A stretch of 64,000 nucleotides of DNA from Cordylochernes scorpioides (lineage: Eukaryota; Arthropoda; Arachnida; Pseudoscorpiones; Chernetidae), in the NCBI GenBank assembly GCA_030710605.1, contig CP092876.1, forward strand, positions 62,124,115 through 62,188,114, given 5' to 3'. The position numbers and the translations under genes were made by a program. A model generated the notes under the pieces. The model was not told where the DNA came from. It worked only from the letters and a program-made list of their open reading frames with translations, and ran no database searches. Each line of letters begins with the position of its first letter. Within the stretch, counting starts at the first letter, position 1. Shown here piece after piece: positions 55,288 to 64,000 of this stretch.

Positions 55288-56884
55288 AGAATGACCAACC
55301 AATGTCGGAGAAGTCACACTCCAAAAACAAGATGCAAATAGCAATTAGGCGGACAGGAAACGTAGTTCCCCCACTTCCTGATCCAATTACATGCAAATAG
55401 TGTGGGAGGGTAATTTTAGGATCGGACCTCGCGTCCCCGACACGTCCCACTTCCGGCGTCTCATTACAAGGCCCCGCTCATCCAAATTAGGTCACCGCTC
55501 TCCCCAGCCACAGATTCCTCTATGCCACCAATTTTGGATTCCAATTCGAACTACGTATCGATTTTTACAATGTAGTCAAATCAACTGTCACTCGGAAATC
55601 TAAAAAAAAAAAAAAAAAGTACAAGACGTCACACACATTTAAATGAGTTCATACTCCCATCATAATTGATCAAATACTTTACAAACTTTCAAAAAAAAAA
55701 AAAAAAAAACGCTACACCTTCCATCTACACGTAAATACCACAGACCTTAGGATCTCGACAACACATAGAATTCACACACATTTCTTACACCAAAAACTAC
55801 TAACATTTTTCACAATACACACAAAGACAAGAAATTTATAGGGCAAAATGGAGCAATCAATACATTTAGATCAGGGCATGTAGATACCAAAGGGTTCAAA
55901 CCAATACACCTTATTTTTCATATCAATCATTTTCATTATTTTCTCTCAATTAAAAATGTAAATATTTAATCAATTTATCAATTTATTCAACTTATTATCA
56001 ATTTTAATCATTAATTATCATATATTTACCACTTAGTTATGTTATCATAGTTTCCAATCAACAAAAACTCATTGGTTTTTTTTTAAATTGGATAATATAT
56101 TTCATTTTGATTTACAAAAACATTCTTTTTTTTTCTCTATCTTTTTTTCTCATTCAACCAAGCACTCAACTTTGATTTCGCTCAACTACTTTTATTTTTA
56201 TTCGATTTCAAAATACCTTATGAACTTTTATTTTTAATTATTTTTTGATTTCTCAAAAGCCCTAATAAAAATCCCTCGTTTTCCATTCCCAATTTCGAGC
56301 GAGAATATGGTTAGGCATTTTTCCTTTTTTTTTTCTCACCATTCAACCAAGCACTCAACTTTGATTTCGCTCAAAAACCTTTTATTTTATTTTATTTTGA
56401 TTTCAAAAGACCTTATGAAATTTCCTCGAATTCTTTTCCAAAATTCGAGCAAAAAAGTAACTAGGCATTTTCCCTTATCACCATGCAACAAAATATTTTT
56501 CTTTTTCAACCAAACACATTCAATTTTGATTTCATTCAACTATTTTTATATTATTTTATTTTGATTTCAAAAGCCTTAATAGAACTCCCTCGAATTCATT
56601 TCTTAGCTCGAATAGAATTCGTTTAGGCGCATTTTCCTTTTCTTTTTAATCCACTATGTACCATAGCATTTATTGATTTCTTACACTTAAAAAATTTTTT
56701 GATTTCTATTAATTATACTCAACCTATATCATCAACACCATTCTATTTTTCTTTTATATCACCAGCAATGCTTGTATATAGCCCTCCATACCCACAACTA
56801 ATTTTCCCAAAAAATTATTTTTCACTTTACAGAATTCTCTCAGGTTAACCCCTTCTTGAATTCTTCACATGTAGGGGGCGCATC
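55288..56884. other. Internal 3' region of the gypsy element
   Basis: AT-rich, non-coding. 56090-56640 contains a diverged tandem: caaccaagcactcaactttgatttcgctcaa at about 56155 recurs at about 56343 and, changed, at 56505, each followed by gatttcaaaa and cctcg...aattcgagc. A weak purine tract gtagggggcgc at 56872-56882 precedes the LTR and may prime plus-strand synthesis. Confidence 0.6.
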
Positions 56885-57743
56885 TGTCATAATTTGTATA
56901 TAATTAAATGCAACCCCGACCCACTATGTATGTACCATGTATGATTTTCAAAGATTTAATAAAAGAATAAGGTAACTGGAGGAAAGAAAGTAACAAAAGA
57001 CATAGGAAGTAGATCTAGAGGAGAACATATTTATTAATAACGTCGCAGTTAACCTTCTGACCCCGGGTCCCTGCGAGCTAAGTTTAAACCAACACTTCCT
57101 GGAAAAACAGGACGTATCTAGTGACCGCAGAAGTTATATTAGTCAAGATGCACTCAATACTTCCTGACAAAGCAGGACGTATTTTGATAACGCGGAAGTA
57201 AATAAAGTGGAAATAACACTCGACACTTCCTATCAGGCAGGCCATATCTTTCATCAAGGAGAACCGCGGGCCAATCAGAAGACAGCACCTTAAGTAGGTC
57301 AACCAATAGGAAAAGATCATGTGACATCTCTCGACCAATCAGAGAGAAACTGAGTCTTGGTGTTAAATCGAAAAGCAAGAATGGTTAGTAACGTTTTCGC
57401 TCTCATAGGAACAACACCTAGAGTTGTTCACTGACTCTCGCCGAGTTCGGACAGTTGCTCCTTCGCTTCCAACAAGGTAACATCTACTCTAGAGATCTCT
57501 CTCTCTCCGCTCATTTCATCTAAATCCAATCATCGCCATGTGATCAGCTAATTAATAAGTCAAATCGCTCAGCTCTTCTCAAGCTTTCTTCCCTCCAACC
57601 CAGTTGCCTTTTATTTTCAAACCCAATCACGTGTCCTGATTATTCCTAACTGTATGCTTAAACTTCCACTCAAACGACTGCGTTTCAACCAATCCTCACC
57701 ATTCAAATCGAACAACAAGAAATCCCGCAACGATATTGTCACA
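56885..57743 (+). repeat. 3' LTR
   Basis: Same length as the 5' LTR. Differences noticed: aaaacagg for aaaatagg, gggccaatc for gggctaatc and aaatcccg for aaaccccg. It also contains the gag ATG at the matching position (57654). Confidence 0.93.
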
Positions 57744-57924
57744 TGTACATAGAGATAATTATTTTTTCCTTATTTTAAAAGGAATAGGAAGATTTCACAT
57801 ATACACATACTCATACACAGACATATAATCCAAACATATTTCAGTTACATCAATCCATTGGGCAAATTCTTAGATTCTCCCCCATTACTAAATCAGATGA
57901 ACAGTTAAAACTCAATCTTCAAAC

Positions 57925-58565
57925 GAATGCATTATAATCAATCCAATGCCAGGATTTCAATGTTGCCTACATTGGTGAGACTGGAAGATCAATATAGATT
58001 ATACTTAATGGAACGGTCCGGCCTATAGCAGCATTATCTAGGAATCTTTTCCACCGCCTTTGTATCTAGGCCTGACTAGTACCCTAAGTTTGGTTTGGAA
58101 GAGCGTGGATATCTAATAGGGCCGACCTCTTCCGCTGATTATTACCCCCGGATTATAGCCGTTAGATTGCTGACTACAGACCTTTTTGACTGACTACACA
58201 CACTTTTGGATTACTACTACATTTATTTATCCAAATTACTGTATTTTATGCAGTTAAAATTTATAAATTAATATAACTTATGACAAAATTTACATAAGAA
58301 AAATAATTGTAACTAGATTTATGTAATAGGCGCGAACACTGAATAAACACAATAGAAATATCAGAACTGAAGAGCAACGTTTCATGATATATCACACAGC
58401 ATATTTCTCACAATGGTCACCATTTTAACATACCCGAGGTCAAATGTCACTACTGGTATATCAAGAGAAATAACAAAGGCTACCTTTAGAACCTCTTGAA
58501 GCTAATACATTTTGTAACATAAACAGAAAGATTGATTTACTATCACAATACCGTTATCTTAGAAG
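57925..58565 (+). pseudogene. Degraded PLE GIY-YIG fragment, interrupted
   Basis: 57925-58000 reads SIQCQDFNVAYIGETGRSI, the GIY-YIG core of a PLE, with stops on either side. After about 330 unrelated bases, 58330-58565 resumes with NINRKIDLLSQYRYL-like residues of the PLE C-terminus and several stops. It lies just right of the gypsy 3' LTR. It is older than the other PLEs here. Confidence 0.6.
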
Positions 58566-59654
58566 AAGGCCATAGATCTATTTTTATTAATTTTATTTCC
58601 CCTAAAAATATAAAAAACATATTACATAAAACTAAATAATAGAAAAAAAGGAAAAGGTGTAAATATTCATCATATTTATGATATTTTTTTTAATTCAAAT
58701 TTTGAATATTCAATTTCAATTGTAAATATCAACACTAAGCGTATATTTGTAAACACTTCTTGTGAGAAAGTCTTTCGATATTTTTAATCAAGTCCGTTTA
58801 AGAGCTATATTCGGTTGAAAAAGCTAGCATTTGAAAAAAAGGAAACACATAATAAGAAATATTCATAATGTTCAAACGCTTCTTACAATTTAACCTTGAA
58901 CATGAAAAGGGAATATTTATTATATTTCAAATTTGGAAATTGAATTTTATCCAGGTAATACTTTATATGAATGCCCTTTATAACTCGAGAAACTATTATA
59001 AAAGATCAGCACACTCTTTCTATGATATATTCCATAAAATAAGATATTTCAATATATAATTTATATCATATTATTTATAGGGTTTAAAAATAATTGTATG
59101 ATCATATGTTTTAATATTAAAATTTGAAACCTCTTGCACACAGCGAGGAGAGTGAGTTTAAGAAATAAATAAGCTGACATACGGAGCAGAAGATATCCAC
59201 CGTGAGGCAGAAGATCCGCCACTGAGCCAATCAGCCGATTGTTATCAGAACTAATGACCGGCGAGGTACAATGGCCAACATCTCTATGATTGCTTTAGTG
59301 GGGCTTCTGCATCGGTTTCTACTTAATACTCTAGCTGGTACCCATTATTTTGGGTAGGTATGGGTAGACCTCTCTCTATCTATTTATCTGACTCTGTCAC
59401 AAATATACTGTTAGAGAAATGGACAGAGCATTCTATTCTATATTTGAGTCTCTCACAAATATACTGTTAGAGCTGGAAAGAGCACTCTATTTAATACTTG
59501 AATCCCTTGAAAATGTACTGGATCGGGCTGAATAGAGCACTCTATCTAATTCATTAGTCTCTCGCCCCTATACTGGATAGCGCTGGACAGCACTTCTGAG
59601 ACTTCGATACTTCCCCTCTATACTTTAATTTTATCGCATTGATATTTTACCATA
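58566..59654. other. AT-rich, no supported gene
   Basis: 59395-59600 has a loose tandem of ctcacaaatatactgttagag ... gagcactctat repeated about four times at roughly 60 bases. The remainder is featureless. Confidence 0.5.
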
Positions 59655-60605
59655 ATAGTGGTTAGAGATAAGGTCGGGCCTTATTCTGCTGATAAAAGGT
59701 ATTGGGTACTCTATGAAGGTAGAGGAGTGTCACCGACCGAAACACATCATAAACGTATCTTCGGGCCGTAATAGAGCTCTGAATATGAACTAAAGGCGAA
59801 CTGGTACGATTCCGCGTTGTCGCGCGGTGGAGCGTTCTACAAATTCTCCCGGATTGGACCTTTCTCCACGTCGACGCCACACGCGTACACGGCCACTATC
59901 ACTGGAAAAACCAAAGCGTGACTCATCTGGAAACACGACTCTGTGCCATTCCGTCATCCACCTCGATCTAGTCCGGCACCATTCCAAACGTCGGCGTCTA
60001 TTCAGTGGGCCAATGGCAGTCTTCTTCCCGGAAGCCATGAACGCAAGTTATTGGCAACCAATCGACGGGAAATGGTTCTGGTCGAGATGGAATGATCTCG
60101 GGGGTCTTGTACATTTTTCAGAATGAAGGTACCTGTGGCATGTGGGTCCGCCACTGCTTGTTGAAGGATACGCCTATCCACGCGTGCTGAGATCACTTTG
60201 GCTGCACCGGCATTCCTCATTTCCTTTTTCCAATCATCTTATCTACAGTCGGTGCACCGTGGACGCACACAGGTGTATGTCAGTTGCGATTTGACGTATG
60301 GACCAAACTGCCCTTTTCAGTGCAATCAGCATTCCCTTCATAAAAACATCTGCCTGCTGGAATTGCCTCCGTTGACGACAAACAGGAATTATCTGCTATT
60401 ACACGTGTCTTTTGAAACAAGAACAAATTTTCTACGATGATTTTCCTTGAAAAAATAACGGCGCAAATACTGTCCTTTCTGCAAGTTTCTTTCTTTTAGT
60501 CTTATTCCACGTATAGGCACGAGAATTGCGCATTTAACATCATTTGCATAACTCGGTGAGGCGTGTCTAATTTGAATAGTTTCCCATTTTCAATGTCGCG
60601 AAGTC
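59655..60605 (-). pseudogene. Truncated Tc1-like transposase
   Basis: Homologue of the 22-kb transposase. Minus-strand pieces in several frames include ISARVDRRILQQAVADP, STRTISRRLVANNL, RRLEWCRTRSRWMTEWHRVVFPDESRFGFSSDSGRVRVWRR (first catalytic D) and a decayed NKARPYL in place of DNARPHT. The last catalytic motif and the left TIR are missing. The right end (to about 60600, cccattttcaatgtcgcgaag) is TIR-like. It has many frameshifts. Notably, the site that is TGA in the 22-kb copy is tryptophan here (TEWHRVV). Confidence 0.8.
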
Positions 60606-61460
60606 TATATATGGTCTCTTGGCCTTACTCAGAAAAAATGAAAGATTTTGGGGATTGTTAAGAATTCACTATAAAACTTTTATCTCATTATTTTTATTAC
60701 GTAGCTAGTGGATAATATAAACGATACAAAATTATATTTCCAATAATTATGGGAAAGTAAACTTTTCTTCCTCCCCAATCTAGGTTTTGGTTCACAAAAT
60801 CAATATCATATATTGTGATGTATAGAACTGAAAATGAGAGTTGTAATCTTTTTCAAAAGTAATTTTAGTAATTCTTATTTATGTGTGTGTGATCAATTAT
60901 TTGTGCTATAGGTGTGATATAAAAACAAAAATTATCTTCCCTTCCATAATACAGGCCTTTGACCTAATAGAACGTCATCCGCATTTACGAGCTGTTTCCT
61001 TCTTCATGAGCAACTGACATTCCTCCTACATTTTAGGATGGAGATGGAGCCGTATACCTGTCTCTACTGGCCACCTCCTGGCGTAGCCGATCTAGGGCTT
61101 TGTCCATCCTGCGCCATGTAGACACAACAGGTAGTGATCTGCCTTTACTATTAGATGGAACCTTATGCACCCATGGACAAAACTTAAGGAAGTTGTACCT
61201 TTCAGTATGTATATCGGGTGTCAGACAATAACTCTGAAAGATATTTGATATACAGTGATCTTTATTGAAGTCATACGAGATAACCAAGTGTGAACAAGCC
61301 TTTATCTTTTTAATAAACATATGATCGGTTATATCAAAGAATTTTCACTATCTTGAATTTTTTGTATGAGGTAGGTAGATATTTACTGCACTCCTCTAGT
61401 ATGCTGTAGTAATGGCAGTATTACCTTTTTTCATACAGATCATAATAACTGATTAAACGC
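60606..61460. other. No recognised gene
   Basis: AT-rich. The 95-codon minus frame at 61033-61320 has no domain I recognise. Confidence 0.4.
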
Positions 61461-62228
61461 ATGCTGTGTATTGCGGGAGCCTTTGATAACGCATGGTGGC
61501 CTGCGATTTTAAAAATAATAGATGATAATTTGCCGGAAAGTTTAATAAGGATTATTCAATCCTATTTCAAATCGAGAAAAACGAAATTTACATATGAGAA
61601 CTTAACAATAAATTAACAAATTACAAAGGGATGTCCGCAGGGTGGCCCGCTATATCCACTACTTTGGATAATATTACTAAACGATCTTTTGATCAAATAT
61701 CAAGTTCCTAATAGTGAAGTGGTATGTTATGGGGATGATGTATCAATTATATGCTGGCACAACAATTGCAAAGACCTGAAATTAGTTATAGAAAAGGCAT
61801 TATAAATACGATTGATGTGTGTGTGTGTGTATGGTGTAAGAGTAATAAACTTGAAATTAGTCTAGAAAAAACTAATATACTTTATTTACATAACAAAGAA
61901 AAAATCCCAATCAAATTTAATAATGAAATAATCATACCAACTCTGAAGACCAAAATTTTAAGAATAATAATTGCAAATTACAGAAGAAAAAAACAAAATA
62001 AATTTTACATACCACATAGAAGAAAAAGTAAATGGTACAAAACGTTTTAAAAACTATCTCTTCTCAATTTGCGGTAAATCTTGGGGTCTAAGCACCCAGA
62101 AAAGGCTAACTTTATATAAATCCATTTTCAGACCAATACTTATATATGGAGTCGAAATTTGGTTCAAATATTTAAATAAAAATTTTTTACAAAAATTAAA
62201 TTCAACCCAATATCAAATACTAACATAG
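61461..62228 (+). pseudogene. LINE reverse transcriptase fragment
   Basis: Reads AGAFDNAWWPAILKII (motif A aspartate), a stop, then QITKGCPQGGPLYPLLW (motif B) and VVCYGDDVSIICW (motif C; YGDD where related LINEs have YADD). After a frameshift at a (TG)n expansion near 61815 it continues NKLEISLEKTNILYL and, in a third frame, GLSTQKRLTLYKSIFRPILIYGVEIW. This is the RT-to-thumb part of a non-LTR retrotransposon, probably of the R1/jockey group, truncated at both ends. Confidence 0.78.
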
Positions 62229-62339
62229 TGTATACAAGCCTGTGATGTGCTGGTGTGGCTTGTGGAAAGGCTGCTGATAAAAATTTAATTAAAATTAATT
62301 TATTTAAAGCAAGAAATTATAAAGAGAAAAGAAGCAACG

Positions 62340-62798
62340 GTTGAAATAACGGCCGCCAGCTTAAGCCTTCTTGTTTACCGCGTCAGTGTGGCCAGATCGA
62401 GTGTGTCGGAAGAAGCCAGCCGCTAAAAAGTTCTGGATGACGTCCGCGCATGCGTAGTGAAGTGTTCTCCCAACACGTACTCGCCAAGCTTCTGCCCGTA
62501 TGTGTTTTGAAGCTTTGTCCCACTTCGCTGAAGCAAAGTGCGGTCGCCACAAGCCTATAAATCCACATCATATTGTGAAATATGAATGCATCGCCATTTG
62601 GAAAGGATGCGCGGGGGGAGGCCCGGGAGGTGCGCGCGCAGTGGAACAGTGGGAGCATGCGCGGATGAGGTTGTTCTTGGCTGCCATTTTTGTAAACATA
62701 CTGCGCTAGCTCCCGTTATTCTCTTCTTTGTAACCTTACTTTAAATAAACTATATTTAATCTCAACATCGAATTCTATTTAATTTATTCTACTCTACA
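62340..62798 (+). repeat. 5' LTR of a second gypsy element (start uncertain)
   Basis: GC-richer block ending ctctaca at 62798, with AATAAA at about 62744 and a primer-binding site after it. The left end is not proven, since the 3' LTR is outside the window. The composition change near 62340 is my only guide. Confidence 0.5.
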
Positions 62799-62801
62799 AA
62801 G

Positions 62802-62819
62802 TGGCGGAGATCAGCTGGG
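62802..62819 (+). promoter_or_regulatory. Primer-binding site
   Basis: TGGCGGAGATCAGCTGGG starts three bases after the LTR. It begins with TGG, complementary to the CCA end of a tRNA, as expected for minus-strand priming. The tRNA species was not identified. Confidence 0.6.
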
Positions 62820-62893
62820 TACCTAAAGAAGAAGAACGCTCTATTAGAAGAAGCAGAAGATTACAAGGACTTACCCCCGACAACACAGCGACG

Positions 62894-64000
62894 ATGAACA
62901 ACAGAAGCGAGGCGACCACTCAGGTGAGTCCACTCTTTTGTCAGAATGTGGTGCGGAACCCTTCCATGTTCTCTGGTGAGATCAGCGAAGACCCCCAAGC
63001 CTGGCTGAAAGGTTATGAAAGAGTGGCAAGACATAACCATTGGGACGATTCGCTCAGTCTGGCTAACGTGTACTTTTATCTACACGGTACCGCTCAACGG
63101 TGGTACGAAAATAATGAGGAAAATATCCCATCGTGGGAGATATTTAAAGACCAACTAGGATCCGTATTTGGGAAGAAAGATAACCTGCGGCGTCAAGCCG
63201 AGCAAAAGCTAAAGGTGCGAGCTCAAACGAGGGGCGAAACCACTGAATTTTATATCCAAGATGTTTTGCGACTCTGCAGGGAAGTAGATGCACAGATGCC
63301 AGAAGAAGAGAGACTATCTCATCTGATGAAGGGAGTAGCAGAGGAAGTCTACCGGTATCTTCTGCCGAGAGACATAGCGACGACGGATCAGTTTATCGCA
63401 GAGTGTCGTCGCGTTGTGGCGCTCCAAGGACGACGAGTGACAGCCTCAAAATTCGAGCGCTTGCCCAATGTTACCTCGCTCGGTGACCTGGGGGACGTGA
63501 CGGATCTGCAGTCTCTGATAAGACAGATCGTTAGAGAAGAAGTGCAGCGGGCCCTAGCACCGCCACGGGAAGAACCAAGAATCTCCTCCCTTGAGGAAAT
63601 AGTGAAGGAGGAAGTCGACAAAGTCCTCGCTCCCATGTCGGGGATAAATACCTTCCCAATGGAATCGGCGGCGAGGTCAGCACCACGGAACTATAGAAAG
63701 AACACCTGGTATGCACCTAAGGTCGAAGCAAGTGGCTCAAGAGTCGAAGTACGGGACACTAATGAGTGGAGGACCCCAGACGGCACGCCCGTATGCTTCC
63801 ACTGTGGACGGCCCGGCCACGTTGTCCGCTATTGCCGCGACAGGAGGAGGTTACTTGATGAGAGAAGAGACGAAATGTACCAAGATCGGGCCAGGACAAT
63901 GACGAACTCCGGACGCAACAATAACTCAAACGACGCTGATCAAAGGGTCAACACCAGACGTTATCGCAGCCCCTCCCCTTCTCCTAGACGCGGAAGTTCC
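62894..64000 (+). CDS. Ty3/gypsy gag, open to the window edge
   Basis: 369 codons from ATG 62894 without a stop, running off the window. The frame is open upstream to the PBS but this is the first ATG. The capsid-like region shows FSGEISEDPQAWLKGYERV, WDDSLSLANVYFYLHGTAQRWY and WEIFKDQLGSVFG, the retrotransposon gag pattern. A predicted alpha-helical stretch at residues 205-255 is rich in charged residues. The zinc knuckle CFHCGRPGHVVRYC (residues 301-314) fits C-x2-C-x4-H-x4-C. The protein packages element RNA in cytoplasmic particles. It is unrelated in sequence to the gag at 50.4 kb. Pol should follow outside the window. Confidence 0.88.
   Translation, partial: MNNRSEATTQVSPLFCQNVVRNPSMFSGEISEDPQAWLKGYERVARHNHWDDSLSLANVYFYLHGTAQRWYENNEENIPSWEIFKDQLGSVFGKKDNLRRQAEQKLKVRAQTRGETTEFYIQDVLRLCREVDAQMPEEERLSHLMKGVAEEVYRYLLPRDIATTDQFIAECRRVVALQGRRVTASKFERLPNVTSLGDLGDVTDLQSLIRQIVREEVQRALAPPREEPRISSLEEIVKEEVDKVLAPMSGINTFPMESAARSAPRNYRKNTWYAPKVEASGSRVEVRDTNEWRTPDGTPVCFHCGRPGHVVRYCRDRRRLLDERRDEMYQDRARTMTNSGRNNNSNDADQRVNTRRYRSPSPSPRRGSS

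Larger units (their letters stand above)
49622..57747 (+). mobile_element. Complete Ty3/gypsy LTR retrotransposon
   Basis: Two 859-bp LTRs (49626-50484 and 56885-57743), starting TGTCATAA and ending TTGTCACA, are flanked by the 4-bp duplication tgta at 49622-49625 and 57744-57747. Between them lie gag, protease, RT, RNase H and integrase in gypsy order. I noticed only three LTR differences, indicating recent insertion, although gag and integrase already carry lesions. Confidence 0.93.

Noticed and set aside
61033..61320. 95-codon minus-strand frame as a gene
   Set aside because: No recognisable domain and the flanks are transposon fossils.

Overview
This window looks like AT-rich, intron-free intergenic DNA from an invertebrate animal nuclear genome. 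Every recognisable coding stretch belongs to a transposable element. I see no host protein gene, rRNA, bacterial operon or CRISPR. The mix is Tc1/mariner elements, Helitrons, Penelope-like elements (PLEs), Ty3/gypsy elements, non-LTR retroelements and a tRNA-derived SINE. It fits an arthropod, and the gag at 62.9 kb resembles chelicerate gypsy gags as I remember them. The taxon is inference.

Layout. 0-2.2 kb: foldback/MITE repeats. 2.16-6 kb: Helitron termini and a five-copy 566-bp tandem array carrying the end of a Helitron helicase. 6.5-9.4 kb: a SINE, an exact 366-bp tandem duplication and a GC-richer LTR-like patch. 9.87-10.5 kb: a Helitron-like insertion with a tRNA-Gly gene inside, supported by an empty site at 42.9 kb. 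13.5-13.9 kb: a long palindrome. 14.3-17.2 kb: a full PLE with an intact ORF. 17.4-23.5 kb: two mariners and one Tc1-like element, two of them nested in older repeats. 24.0-24.3 kb: a PLE reduced to its inverted termini. 27.8-28.9 kb: an internally deleted mariner. 30.6-32.3 kb: a Helitron-like element filled with a 73-bp minisatellite. 34.9 and 41.2-41.9 kb: 3' ends of two different LINEs. 38.5-39.6 kb: nested SINEs and a tRNA-like gene. 43.1-45.3 kb: a 2.1-kb PLE palindrome. 48.3-49.3 kb: foldback elements. 49.6-57.7 kb: a complete, recent Ty3/gypsy element. 57.9-62.2 kb: PLE, Tc1 and LINE fossils. 62.3 kb to the end: the start of a second gypsy element with an open gag.

Two patterns stand out. 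First, a foldback family (copies near 1.0, 11.8, 48.4, 48.8 and 49.1 kb) carries all the sequence blocks and all three helices of a hammerhead ribozyme. The strand order differs from the three natural permutations, and a conserved TATA-like box lies upstream. Second, three independent PLE insertions (14.3, 24.1 and 43.1 kb) share one architecture: inverted termini, a unique 26-37-nt tail on one side, and 13-16-bp direct target repeats.

Most elements are dead through stops, frameshifts, deletions or a lost catalytic residue. The PLE at 14.4 kb and the gag at 62.9 kb are open. The gypsy element at 49.6 kb has nearly identical LTRs but carries a gag stop and an integrase frameshift.
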